Shown: one piece after another, positions 1 to 9,011 of the stretch
How positions within the stretch are numbered: position 1 is the stretch's first letter
Layout of the letters: every line of letters starts with the position of its first letter
Assembly: GCA_022451865.1 (NCBI GenBank)
Contig: JAKUNM010000003.1
Span: 1-34,442, forward strand
DNA: 34,442 nt
Direction of reading: 5' to 3'
Source of the DNA: Dehalococcoidia bacterium
Lineage (GTDB): Bacteria > Chloroflexota > Dehalococcoidia > UBA2979
Notes under the pieces: model-generated
Database searches by the model: none
The model's input: the letters and a program-made list of their open reading frames with translations, nothing else
What the model was told of the DNA's origin: nothing
Program-made: the position numbers and the translations under genes

Positions 1-1062
1 TCACTAATTTCAGAAATGCAAGATATTAATGCATTGGAAAGGGCCTTAGAAAACGCTCAACGCTCAGGAGATTTAGAACAAATTGATCTGGAGCAAATAC
101 AAAATTTATTAGGTGGAGAAGCAGTTGATATAATCGAGAATCTTAAAAAATTGCTTGAAACTCTTGAAGATGCAGGGTATCTCCGCAAAGACGGTGATAA
201 ATGGGAACTTACGCCACGTGGAACAAGAACAATTGGTCAAAATGCACTGGTGGAAATTTACCGACAACTAAAAAATCAAAAAATTGGTAACCACCCAGTC
301 CCTGAATCAGGTAGGCATGGAGAACGCTTAGAGGAATCTAAACCTTATGAATTTGGTGATCCTTTTCATCTTGATATGAGGAAAACGATAATGAATGCCA
401 TCGAACGAGAAGGTACTACATCTACACCCATCAACTTGAACCCTGATGATTTTGAAATTTTTCGTTCAGAATTGGTCACCCAGACTTCCACTGTCTTAAT
501 GGTTGATCTAAGTTGGTCAATGGCATTACGCGGATCTTTTTTAGCAGCGAAAAAGGTAACACTTGCACTAGAAAATTTGATTAGAGCTCAATACCCCAGA
601 GATAATCTGTACATTATTGGCTTCTCTAATTACGCTCGAGAACTCGCATCCCACGAATTACCTTATGTGCGTTGGGATGAATCTGTAGTCGGAACCAATA
701 TGCATCATGCATTAATTATTGCTGAACGACTCTTAGCGAAACATCGTGGAGGGACTCGCCAAATATTGATGATTTCCGATGGTGAACCCACTGCACACCT
801 AGAAAACGGCAGGTCACAATTTTCTTATCCACCTAGTCCAATTACTATCCGTGAAACATTAAAAATGGTGAAACGACTTAGTCAACAAGAAGTGACAATC
901 AATACATTTATGTTGGACAGCAATTACTACCTGAAGGAATTCGTCAATCAACTTGCACGCCTTAACGGTGGACGAGTCTTTTATACAACGCCAGACCAGC
1001 TCGGTGAATATATACTAGTGGACTATGTACAGCATAAACGTAAAAAAATAAACGGACGCTAA
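1..1062 (+). CDS. VWA-domain protein, C-terminal part (5' end cut by window)
   Basis: The frame is open from base 1, so the ATG at 16 is probably internal and the N-terminus lies outside the window. Numbering from that ATG, residues 1-130 are helical and charged, with a winged-helix-like stretch near 45-75. Residues 158-340 form a von Willebrand A domain with a complete metal-ion adhesion site: DLSWS (D164, S166, S168), T227 in GTNMHH and D255 in ISDGEP. The arrangement resembles the CoxE/BchD-like VWA proteins of Actinobacteria and Chloroflexota. These usually sit beside a MoxR/ChlI-type AAA ATPase and act as its metal-dependent partner in assembling or remodelling other proteins. That ATPase would lie upstream, out of view. 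The stop TAA directly abuts the stop of the convergent VOC gene. The domain call is firm; the biological role is not. Confidence 0.85.
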   Translation, partial: SLISEMQDINALERALENAQRSGDLEQIDLEQIQNLLGGEAVDIIENLKKLLETLEDAGYLRKDGDKWELTPRGTRTIGQNALVEIYRQLKNQKIGNHPVPESGRHGERLEESKPYEFGDPFHLDMRKTIMNAIEREGTTSTPINLNPDDFEIFRSELVTQTSTVLMVDLSWSMALRGSFLAAKKVTLALENLIRAQYPRDNLYIIGFSNYARELASHELPYVRWDESVVGTNMHHALIIAERLLAKHRGGTRQILMISDGEPTAHLENGRSQFSYPPSPITIRETLKMVKRLSQQEVTINTFMLDSNYYLKEFVNQLARLNGGRVFYTTPDQLGEYILVDYVQHKRKKINGR

Positions 1063-1977
1063 TTACGATATTTCCCAAGAATAAAAATGAATCAACAAAC
1101 CTCTAATTTGAGATGGTGCAATAAAACATTCATGCCATCTACCTTTTTCACTAACCCCACTATGTAAACCTAAGACCTTAATTCCAAATTGTTCACATAT
1201 ACGTGATACAAAATCAATATCCTCTACTTCAAAAGAAATATGATGAATGGAACATCCAAACTCATCTAAGAATTTTTGCATATAAGAATCTGCTCTTAAA
1301 GGTTTTAAAATTTCTACATTCACTTCATTTTTCAAAGAATTCATAGTTTTAACTGAAAAACTATATTTGTCTGGGTTTGGATTCCAAAAATAATCCGTTT
1401 CCAATCCAAATAATCTCTCATACCAATCCGAAAGTGAACTATCGTTATCCGAAACATGCGCCCATGCATTAAGTTTCTTAATACCAATCCCCTGAGTAGT
1501 ATTATCAAGAAAATAATTGGGTAAATGCAGAGCTGCACCATCAAAAATTTCATAATAAAAATTTGATTCAACTTCCCATCCAGGGGAAATATGCAAATGT
1601 TGTCCTTCACCATCTGATCTTAATCTTGACTCAAATGGAACAAATTGATCACATCCCATAGCCTCTAATGTCTGAATATACAACTCATTAACTGAACTAA
1701 TCATTGAAGGGAGATTTTGAACTTGCAGTCCCACATGATGAACGGCAGTCTTTTTATTAATCAAAGACAGGTCATTAGAAACATCATTTTTTTCATTCTT
1801 TAATATTTCAATCGAAATTCCTTTCGTTCCGGGAATTTCCATATCAATACCGCCATACCCTGAACGTATAAAAGACGAGCCAACTCTGAATCCAAGCAAT
1901 GATTCGAAAAAATGCACTACTGTTTCAACTTCATCAACGATCAAACCGATATGATCTATTCTATTAATTTCAAACAT
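1063..1977 (-). CDS. VOC (glyoxalase/dioxygenase-fold) protein with two VOC domains
   Basis: The 304-residue protein has two tandem vicinal-oxygen-chelate domains, each made of two beta-alpha-beta-beta-beta modules. Domain 1 starts at IDHIGL (H9) and continues with a second module at HHVGLQV. Domain 2 starts near residue 170 with AWAHVSD and its second module at IHHISFEVED. Candidate metal ligands are the histidines opening each module and the glutamates in IEIL and VEIL. Members include methylmalonyl-CoA epimerase, glyoxalase I and extradiol dioxygenases. The N-terminal module looks most epimerase-like, but the substrate cannot be assigned. The ATG follows the recF stop with no gap (TAA then ATG), so the two genes are almost certainly co-transcribed and translationally coupled. 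Confidence 0.75.
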   Translation of the reverse strand: MFEINRIDHIGLIVDEVETVVHFFESLLGFRVGSSFIRSGYGGIDMEIPGTKGISIEILKNEKNDVSNDLSLINKKTAVHHVGLQVQNLPSMISSVNELYIQTLEAMGCDQFVPFESRLRSDGEGQHLHISPGWEVESNFYYEIFDGAALHLPNYFLDNTTQGIGIKKLNAWAHVSDNDSSLSDWYERLFGLETDYFWNPNPDKYSFSVKTMNSLKNEVNVEILKPLRADSYMQKFLDEFGCSIHHISFEVEDIDFVSRICEQFGIKVLGLHSGVSEKGRWHECFIAPSQIRGLLIHFYSWEIS

Positions 1978-3153
1978 TTAATTCTTGACCTGTAGCAACC
2001 TGATACCACCATTAGCTACCACATATTTGTTAGCTGTAGGCAAAAATTGCTCTTGTGTAATATTTTCATCAGGAACAGTAATAAAAACTTGATCAACTTG
2101 ATAAGACATATTAATTACTTTATCGCGATGATTCAAATCCAACTCTGAAAGAATATCATCTAAAAGTAAGACTGGAGAATCACCAGTAATTTCAGTCGAA
2201 AGGTTAACTTCAGATAATCGTAAGGCTAATACAGCGGTTCGTTGTTCACCTCTGGAAGCGGCACTGGCAGCACCTTTACCGTTGATTAAAAAATCCATGT
2301 CATCACGATGTGGCCCAAACCTAGAGCTACCTCGCGATAAATCACCTTGTCTGCCTTCACGAATGATCTCGTGCATCCTACTTACCAAATCAAATATTTC
2401 TATTTCCCTATCAAACTTAATAGGTAGCCCAGGGAGGTAATTAATAGAAAAAATTTTATCCTCATAACCTAATTCTGAATAATGTTTCTCTGCACGATTT
2501 GCCAATTTTTCAACTACGGATTGCCTTTCAAGGAGAATTGATGCACCTATCTCAGCCATTTCTTGATCCCAAAAATCTAATTCATCAATAGAACCATGTC
2601 GATCTCTAAGGTTGCGAAGTAAACTGTTTCTTTGAACTAAAATCCGGTTGTATCTTTGCAACGCACGAACATATTCTCGATTGAATTGAGAAATAGTAAT
2701 ATCGAGATAGCGTCTCCTATCTGCCGGTGAACCAGTAATGATCGTAAGGTCATCCACTGAAAACATTACAACACGTAAGTTACCTACTAAATCTGAAGCA
2801 CGTCTGTTAATCCCGTTCACACGAAAACGTCTATTACTTTGCCATTCCAAATTATTATGATGCTTCGCCGCAGAAATAACTATCTCTAAATTAACGAAGG
2901 ATTTTAATCTTCCGACTTCTGCAAAGATCCTTGCAGTTGGAAATTTTTCTTCATTAAATGCATCCCAACTAAGCATTTCAATATCTTTTGCATGTCGATT
3001 ACTCTTAGTTGTTGCAAGTTGTGAAATTGCATCCAATAGATTAGATTTCCCAGAGGCATTTTTTCCTATAAAAATATATATACCCGGATTGAAATCGAGT
3101 TTTAATTCACGATATGTGCGAACGTTTTGCAGAAGAAGGTGCGTTAAATGCAT
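1978..3153 (-). CDS. recF: DNA replication and repair protein RecF
   Basis: RecF is an SMC-like ATPase that binds gapped DNA with RecO/RecR and helps load RecA. At 391 residues it is close to the usual 360-390. It shows an N-terminal Walker A (GKNASGKS, residues 30-37), the RecF-typical GSPADRRRYLD segment near the middle, the ABC signature SRGEQRT, and a Walker B/D-loop LLLDDILSELD near the C-terminus. The usual dnaA-dnaN-recF-gyrB context is absent. Here recF heads a short minus-strand unit with the VOC gene and faces away from the Gfo/Idh/MocA gene across a 75-base gap that should hold both promoters. All key motifs are intact. Confidence 0.95.
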   Translation of the reverse strand: MHLTHLLLQNVRTYRELKLDFNPGIYIFIGKNASGKSNLLDAISQLATTKSNRHAKDIEMLSWDAFNEEKFPTARIFAEVGRLKSFVNLEIVISAAKHHNNLEWQSNRRFRVNGINRRASDLVGNLRVVMFSVDDLTIITGSPADRRRYLDITISQFNREYVRALQRYNRILVQRNSLLRNLRDRHGSIDELDFWDQEMAEIGASILLERQSVVEKLANRAEKHYSELGYEDKIFSINYLPGLPIKFDREIEIFDLVSRMHEIIREGRQGDLSRGSSRFGPHRDDMDFLINGKGAASAASRGEQRTAVLALRLSEVNLSTEITGDSPVLLLDDILSELDLNHRDKVINMSYQVDQVFITVPDENITQEQFLPTANKYVVANGGIRLLQVKN

Positions 3154-3228
3154 CTATTGATATCTATCACGAAATAATACATATATATACTTTATGAGTA
3201 ATAATTACATTACAGAGCGAGGTAAGCA

Positions 3229-4269
3229 ATGAGTAACAAAAAATTAAGAATAGGCTTTATAGGTGCTGGTGGAAATACCACGTCACGACATATACCAGGA
3301 TTTCAATCACTGGACAATATTGAGCTAGTCGCCGTATGCAACAGAACAATCGAAAGCAGTGCACGTGTAGCAAAGCAATTTGGTATCAAGAATGCTGTCA
3401 GCAAACCGGAAGAAATTTTTAATTCACCTGAAATTGATGCTATCTGTATCGGTACATGGCCATACAGACATAGTGAATATTCGATCGCTGCACTTCAGTC
3501 AGGGAAACATGTCCTTTGTGAAGCACGTATGGCTATGAATGCTACTGAAGCAAAAGCTATGTTGGATATTGCAAATCAACATCGAAATTTAGTAGCCCAA
3601 CTTGTACCTGCTCCTATGGATTTACCTGTGTGGCAAACTGTTCGAAGACTGATAAGTGAACAAAAACTTGGTGACCTTAGAGAGGTACATGTAGATGTTC
3701 TCAATGGGACAGCTATAGATGAAACTTTACCCTTACATTGGCGACATCAAAAAAAATACTCAGGTATGAATATCATGATGTTTGGAATTTTTGCTGAAAT
3801 AGTGACACGCTGGACAGGAAAAACAGAATCTTTAGTGGCAGATGCACAAGTTTTTATACCTTCCAGAATCGATACAGAATCAGGAAAACAAGTCCAAATT
3901 GAAATTCCAGATAGTTTAGGTGTGTTTGCAAAACTTGAAAATGATATAAGAGTTACATACAGAATTAGTACTGTTATAAATGATAGCCCATCAACTTCAA
4001 TTTCACTTTATGGCTCTGAAGCAACTTTATATTGGGACGGACAAGATCACTTAACATTGAGCAAATCACAATCCGAAAAAGAAATTATTCCAGCAGATAG
4101 TCAAACAGCAATTGGATGGAATGTCGAGTCAGATTTTGTGTCATCAATCCGAGAAAATAATCCAGTCCGATTAACCAACTTTGAAGACGGAGTACATTAC
4201 ATGAAAATCACTGAGGCAGTCAATCAATCTTTGATGAACCAGCATAGAATAAATCTTGATGCAATATAA
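3229..4269 (+). CDS. Gfo/Idh/MocA-family oxidoreductase with altered EKP motif
   Basis: The 346-residue protein has an N-terminal Rossmann fold (GFIGAGG, residues 9-15) and the family's C-terminal alpha/beta domain. Relatives are NAD(P)-dependent dehydrogenases of sugars, inositols and biliverdin. The family's conserved E-K-P motif, whose lysine is normally catalytic, reads E98-A99-R100 here (context VLCEARMAMN). The lysine and proline are therefore both gone, while flanking positions match the family well. The protein may use another acid/base or may not be a classical dehydrogenase. The start is supported by a good ribosome site, GAGGT at 3219-3223, five bases before the ATG. The downstream membrane-protein gene begins 14 bases after the stop, so the two are probably co-transcribed. 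Confidence 0.85.
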   Translation: MSNKKLRIGFIGAGGNTTSRHIPGFQSLDNIELVAVCNRTIESSARVAKQFGIKNAVSKPEEIFNSPEIDAICIGTWPYRHSEYSIAALQSGKHVLCEARMAMNATEAKAMLDIANQHRNLVAQLVPAPMDLPVWQTVRRLISEQKLGDLREVHVDVLNGTAIDETLPLHWRHQKKYSGMNIMMFGIFAEIVTRWTGKTESLVADAQVFIPSRIDTESGKQVQIEIPDSLGVFAKLENDIRVTYRISTVINDSPSTSISLYGSEATLYWDGQDHLTLSKSQSEKEIIPADSQTAIGWNVESDFVSSIRENNPVRLTNFEDGVHYMKITEAVNQSLMNQHRINLDAI

Positions 4270-4283
4270 TCTAGAACAATAAA

Positions 4284-4709
4284 ATGAGTTTTAGAATTTA
4301 TAGATTTGGAGAAAATGTTGAGGAAAAACCATCATTCAAAAATTTTCTCGTCAACTATATAGGTAATTTTTGTGGTCTAGCAATTGCAAGTTTATTAATT
4401 ACAGGTGTTTCTGTAGATGATTTCCCATCATTAATTGCTGCAACTGCAATTTTTGCAATAATACATACTCTTATAAAACCTTTTGTCTATCTTGCATCTT
4501 GCTGTTTAATTGTGCTCACATTTGGATTCTTTATTTTTGTGATTAATGCTCTCTTATTAATTATGACTTCAAAAATATCAACCATTTTAGGATTAACTTT
4601 TAATGTAGAAAATTTTATATCAGCATTTCTGGGAGCATTAGTCATAACATTCATCTCCTCTAGCATCAGGTATATTTTTCGAAAACGTGTAAATACAAAA
4701 AAATTCTAA
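4284..4709 (+). CDS. YvlD-like / phage-holin-family-4 membrane protein
   Basis: This is a small, very hydrophobic protein of 141 residues with about four membrane segments (roughly 23-42, 48-66, 68-95 and 108-128) and a basic C-terminal tail (RKRVNTKK). The pattern N-Y-I-G followed by a hydrophobic segment, then IHTLIKPF and a long hydrophobic stretch, is that of the YvlD family (often labelled phage holin family 4). These are chromosomal membrane proteins of unclear function; the phage name is historical and there is no phage context here. No clear Shine-Dalgarno sequence precedes the ATG, so translation may depend on the upstream oxidoreductase gene 14 bases away. Its TAA stop overlaps the TAG stop of the convergent fdhF within the tetramer CTAA. 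Confidence 0.75.
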   Translation: MSFRIYRFGENVEEKPSFKNFLVNYIGNFCGLAIASLLITGVSVDDFPSLIAATAIFAIIHTLIKPFVYLASCCLIVLTFGFFIFVINALLLIMTSKISTILGLTFNVENFISAFLGALVITFISSSIRYIFRKRVNTKKF

Positions 4710-7489
4710 AAATGCTTTTTCAATGCACGTTTTTTTCCTCGACGAGGAGGAGTGCCAGGAGACTCTATCCGTACTGCACATGCTTTATATTCTGGAATAC
4801 CAGCAAGAGTATCAAGTTCGTCATTTGTCAAAAAATTTGCTGCAACTCCTTCTAATTGAACAAAGGGAACAAATAATTCACCGCGCCGTTGGCGTTTACC
4901 TGTTTGGACTTGTGCAATAATTTCTCCCCGTCGAGAAGCCAATTGCACATCATCGCCATCTTGTAAACCTAATTGAATTGCATCGTCAATATTAATATCC
5001 ACAGTAACCACCGGCACCATATCAACTAATCCTTTTACACGTCGTGTAATTACCCCGCCGTGCCAATGATATAAAGTTCTACCTGTAATCAATGTGAATG
5101 GAAACCGTTTGGATGGAAGTTCTGCAGAAGGTGGTCCTTGTCGGACTCCAACAAATTTACCTCTTCCGCGTGGAAATTCTTCAGTAAATAACCGAGATGT
5201 ACCCGGATGATTATGGTCTGGACACGGCCACTGTATACCACCTTCACGATCTAATCGTTCATGAGATAAACCACCTATAATAGGCATTAGAGAAGACATT
5301 TCATCAAAAATATCAGATGCAGATTCATGAGAAAATCCTTCAGTAGAACGCCCTAGAATTGTTAAGATCCTTCGAGCAAGTTCACTAATTATTTTCCAGT
5401 CTTCACGAGCTCCTCCAGGAGCGTTTATAATCTTACGGACAAGTTGTACTCGTCGTTCACTATTTGTAAATGTGCCATCTTTTTCAGCAAATGCAGCAGC
5501 AGGCAGTACAACATCAGCAATTTCTGCAGTTTCATGCATAAAAATATCTTGAACAACTAGAAAAGATAATTTTTCAAATGCTTCTGTTGCATGTGCCAAA
5601 AATGGGTCTGATAAAAGTGGATTTTCACCTACAACGTACATTGTATCGATAGCACCTGTAAGCATTGATTCAATCATTGCTGTAGATTGCAATCCTTTTT
5701 CAAAAGTGAGTTCAGTATTCCACGCAGTAGACCATCTGTCATGGGCTTCAACTTCATCAACCGCTTCATAACCAGGAAAAACGTTTGGAAGGCAACCTAC
5801 ATCTGAACAACCTTGAACATTATTTTGACCGCGTAGTGGTGAAATCCCATTACCCTCACCACCGACTTGGCCACACAGTAAGGCAAGATTAATCAATGCA
5901 CGAGCATTGTCTGAACCCATAGTATGTTGAGTAACCCCCATGCCCCAAATAGTACAAGAACCACGAGATTTTCCTTCTTTTGAAAGTGGAGGAGATGCAA
6001 ATAGCCTTGCAGCACGGCGAATATCTTTTGCTGACACACCACAAATTTTTTCTGCATCTTCAGGAGAGACTCGTTGAACAGTTTCCTCCCATTCTTCAAA
6101 GCCTTCAGTTCGTTGTTCAATGAAAGATTGAGCTTCTAATTTTTCTTCCAAAATTACATTTGCCATTGCATTTAATAATGCTACATCTGTACCAGGGCGT
6201 GGTTGGAGATGCACCGTAGCGACTTCACATAATTCAATTTCTATAGGATTTATAACAATAAGTGCCGCATCATTTTCTTGTACTGCCTTCCGCAATCGAG
6301 ATGCAATCACTGGATGATTTTGTGATGTGTCACTTCCAACCACAAATAGTGTCCCAGCCTGTTCGTAATCTGAATACGAATTACTTGTAGCACCTGATCC
6401 TACTTGCTCCATTAAAGCTACAACTGATGGTGCATGACATAGACGGGAACAATGATCTATAGAATTAGTTTGCATTACAGCACGTACAAATTTTTGCTGG
6501 ATATATCCATCTTCATTCGTCGCCTTTGCAGAGGCAATGGAGGCAAAGCTACCTTGAGCTGCGGCAAATTTTTCTGCAACTAATTGTAATGCCTCCTCCC
6601 ATGAAGCAGGCTCTAACTGACCATTTCTTCGAATTAATGGAGTGGTTAATCGTTCTTCAGAGTGTACGAAATCTAGCCCAAAACGGCCTTTGACACATGT
6701 CATACCCAGTGAAGATTGATTACTGTGATCTCCGTCAACCCATACAATCTTTTCTTCTGCTCGATGTACTACTAAACCACAACCAACTCCACAATACGGA
6801 CATGTAGTGCTTACACTATCGGTATCTCTGCCCATCCGATAACTGGAAGAAGATCCGATCAATGTTTTTGGCAATAATGCTCCTGTAGGACACTCTGACA
6901 CACACTGCCCACATGATGTACAATTAGATTCCTTCCAAGAAACATTAAAAGCTGAGCCAATCTGAGCTGTTTCACCTAAACCGTTTATTCCAATAGCACC
7001 AATATGCTGAGTGTTTTGACATGCATCAACACATCGACCACAGAGTATGCAATCATTCATATCGAAAGAGAAAAATACATTAGATTCATCTTTGTATAAT
7101 CTTGGATTTGGTACATATGTCGAAGTGCTTAAACCATGTGAATTCGCATAAAGAGCAGCCTGACCTTGACCACGCCCATCTGCAGACATTCCTATCGTTA
7201 AATCCAAAACACCGCGTCTGATTCGATTGGTACGTTCAGAATCTGTAGATATTTCCATACCGTCCGTAACAGGTGTATGACAAGCAGCAACCAATCGAGA
7301 ACTTCCAGAAATTTCAACTAAACATGTCCGGCAAGCGCCAAGTGGTCCTTGTGCATCACTTTTACATAAATGAGGAATATCAACTTCTTGAGCCAAAATT
7401 GCATCAAGTATCATAGTGCCTGAAACAACTTCGTTCTCTACACCATCGATTGTAATTTTGAGAACTTTTGGTGTTACTTCGAGCGACAT
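4706..7489 (-). CDS. fdhF: Formate dehydrogenase catalytic (molybdopterin) subunit with NuoG-like N-terminus, cysteine form
   Basis: The 927-residue subunit would oxidise formate to CO2 at a bis-MGD Mo/W site in the cytoplasm. Domains in order: plant-type [2Fe-2S] (C42, C53, C56, C70); two [4Fe-4S] motifs (C147/150/153/157 and C190/193/196/200); the FdhF domain with its own [4Fe-4S] (C230, C233, C237, C265); the Mo/W ligand C351 followed by H352 (RLCHAPSV); and a C-terminal dinucleotide-binding domain from about 795. C351 is encoded by TGT, so this is the Cys rather than the Sec form. Relatives usually carry an H-x3-C-x2-C-x5-C cluster after the 2Fe-2S domain. The matching region, about 93-125, contains no cysteine. 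The start has AAGGA at 7496-7500, six bases upstream. It is last in the nuoE/nuoF-like operon, 46 bases after nuoF. No fdhD or other maturation gene is in view. Confidence 0.93.
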   Translation of the reverse strand: MSLEVTPKVLKITIDGVENEVVSGTMILDAILAQEVDIPHLCKSDAQGPLGACRTCLVEISGSSRLVAACHTPVTDGMEISTDSERTNRIRRGVLDLTIGMSADGRGQGQAALYANSHGLSTSTYVPNPRLYKDESNVFFSFDMNDCILCGRCVDACQNTQHIGAIGINGLGETAQIGSAFNVSWKESNCTSCGQCVSECPTGALLPKTLIGSSSSYRMGRDTDSVSTTCPYCGVGCGLVVHRAEEKIVWVDGDHSNQSSLGMTCVKGRFGLDFVHSEERLTTPLIRRNGQLEPASWEEALQLVAEKFAAAQGSFASIASAKATNEDGYIQQKFVRAVMQTNSIDHCSRLCHAPSVVALMEQVGSGATSNSYSDYEQAGTLFVVGSDTSQNHPVIASRLRKAVQENDAALIVINPIEIELCEVATVHLQPRPGTDVALLNAMANVILEEKLEAQSFIEQRTEGFEEWEETVQRVSPEDAEKICGVSAKDIRRAARLFASPPLSKEGKSRGSCTIWGMGVTQHTMGSDNARALINLALLCGQVGGEGNGISPLRGQNNVQGCSDVGCLPNVFPGYEAVDEVEAHDRWSTAWNTELTFEKGLQSTAMIESMLTGAIDTMYVVGENPLLSDPFLAHATEAFEKLSFLVVQDIFMHETAEIADVVLPAAAFAEKDGTFTNSERRVQLVRKIINAPGGAREDWKIISELARRILTILGRSTEGFSHESASDIFDEMSSLMPIIGGLSHERLDREGGIQWPCPDHNHPGTSRLFTEEFPRGRGKFVGVRQGPPSAELPSKRFPFTLITGRTLYHWHGGVITRRVKGLVDMVPVVTVDINIDDAIQLGLQDGDDVQLASRRGEIIAQVQTGKRQRRGELFVPFVQLEGVAANFLTNDELDTLAGIPEYKACAVRIESPGTPPRRGKKRALKKHF

Positions 7490-7535
7490 CGATAATCCTT
7501 AAATATGATTTTCTTATACAATAATGACAAAAGAA

Positions 7536-9011
7536 TCAACTATTTCCAAATTCCTGTTTAAACTGTTCTAGTGCTGATAAAACCGGGCGACCAGCCATCC
7601 CACCTAGCTGACAAAGCGAACTTTCAGTCATAATTTCAACTAATTCATAAATTTTCTTTTTATTTCCTTGTACATTTTCCAAAAGGTTAGCTAACCGTTC
7701 AGAACCTTCGCGACACGGTGTACATTCACCACATGATTCTCTTTTATTATAAGCTGCAAGAGAATTAGTAATGTGCTGAATGTCTGCAGCTGAATTCAAG
7801 ACGACAATTCCTCCAGCCCCTAATTTAGACATTTCAAGAACATCATCGAATTGCTGAAAATGAATAAATTCTCCCGATGGGCCACCCACTAATAATGCTT
7901 TTATTTCTTGAGGATTTCTACCTGAATTAGCTATCATCCCAGCCCATGTCATAGCTCCATCTACTGGGACTTCATACAAACCTGCTCTAGGCACATCTCC
8001 TGATAGTGAAACTAATTTTGTTCGAAGTGGAGGGTTGTCAAAAAGTGTAGTTACTGCACACAGAGTCTCAACATTATTGATCACTGTCGGTTTTCCAAAC
8101 AAACCAACATCTGTAGCAAAAGGTGGTTTATAACGCGGAATAGGCCTTTTGCCTTCAATACTATTCAAAATGACAGATTCTTCACCACAAACATAACCAC
8201 CAGCACCTGAACGTACATTAATTGTTAGCTGAAAATTTCTCTCCCAGCACTCACCACTAGTGATCCCCGCTTGTGCGGCATCTAACAATGCTTTTTCAAG
8301 ACTAAGTCGTGCTTGCTTTGCCTGACCATTTACATATATGTAGACAGATTCAAATCCCACTGAATGGTGCGCAATGAGTATGCCTTCTATTAATCGATGT
8401 GGATCTCCTTCAAGCATATGTCTATCTTTAAAGACACCAGGTTCACCTTCTTCAGCATTTACTACCAAAATTTTTTGTTGATCAGAATGTGTTCTTGCAA
8501 ATTGCCATTTTTGTGCCACAGGGAAGTGTGCACCACCTCTACCAGTAAGCCCAATTTCAGAGAGTTGATTAATAACTTCTTCAGGTGAAAGCTGTAACAC
8601 ACGATCTAATGCCGTATAAGCACCTTGTGATAAAACATCTCCAAGAGAACCATCATTTCGACCCATTCGGGATGTGATACCTTTCTCCCCTGTTCCAGCA
8701 TATTTTTCAGCATCCCCACAATTTCCACGAAAACATTCAACCACCTCATCAACTCCATTAAGATCGAGTCTTTCAAATCTGCGCATAAAAGTCCCTTGAG
8801 CTACAGTCGCAGATGGAGCAGCCCAATTTGCTCCGTCTGAACAGACGTCAACAACAAGATGGGCCTTTTCCGCAAGTATTCCTCGAATACGATCACCATA
8901 TTCAGAAACGCCTACTGCATCTCCAGCAGTACCTCGATGTATCAAAATACGAGAGATAGGGGGAGCAACATACTTTGTTCTTAATCTAGCCAGTGGATGT
9001 AGTGCGTTCAT
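7536..9011 (-). CDS. NuoF/FdhB-like flavoprotein subunit (NADH-binding) of formate dehydrogenase
   Basis: This subunit passes electrons between NAD(H) and the iron-sulfur chain through FMN. Numbering from the upstream ATG at 9023, it has the FMN/NADH motifs GRGGAHFP (161-168) and AEEGEPGVFKDR (190-201). The C-terminal [4Fe-4S] ligands are C431, C434, C437 and C471. The N-terminal 100 residues look like the thioredoxin-fold [2Fe-2S] domain of HoxF/FdhB proteins. Of the expected four cysteines only C61 is in place (the first pair is replaced within RGTAGDAVG), so this domain probably holds no cluster. I place the start at the ATG at 9011 because it overlaps the nuoE-like stop as ATGA. The in-frame ATG at 9023, inside nuoE, would add four residues. 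It is co-transcribed with nuoE and fdhF. Confidence 0.9.
   Translation of the reverse strand: MNALHPLARLRTKYVAPPISRILIHRGTAGDAVGVSEYGDRIRGILAEKAHLVVDVCSDGANWAAPSATVAQGTFMRRFERLDLNGVDEVVECFRGNCGDAEKYAGTGEKGITSRMGRNDGSLGDVLSQGAYTALDRVLQLSPEEVINQLSEIGLTGRGGAHFPVAQKWQFARTHSDQQKILVVNAEEGEPGVFKDRHMLEGDPHRLIEGILIAHHSVGFESVYIYVNGQAKQARLSLEKALLDAAQAGITSGECWERNFQLTINVRSGAGGYVCGEESVILNSIEGKRPIPRYKPPFATDVGLFGKPTVINNVETLCAVTTLFDNPPLRTKLVSLSGDVPRAGLYEVPVDGAMTWAGMIANSGRNPQEIKALLVGGPSGEFIHFQQFDDVLEMSKLGAGGIVVLNSAADIQHITNSLAAYNKRESCGECTPCREGSERLANLLENVQGNKKKIYELVEIMTESSLCQLGGMAGRPVLSALEQFKQEFGNS

Noticed and set aside
3157-3187. Promoter TTGATA ... TATATA upstream of the Gfo/Idh/MocA gene
   Set aside because: The spacer is about 19 bases and the surrounding sequence is so AT-rich that such hexamers are expected by chance.
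4284-4709. Phage holin, hence prophage remnant
   Set aside because: The protein matches the chromosomal YvlD-type family and there are no other phage genes, integrase or attachment sites in the window.
6437-6439. Possible selenocysteine at the formate dehydrogenase active site
   Set aside because: The codon at the Mo/W ligand position (residue 351) is TGT on the minus strand, not TGA, so the enzyme is the cysteine form.
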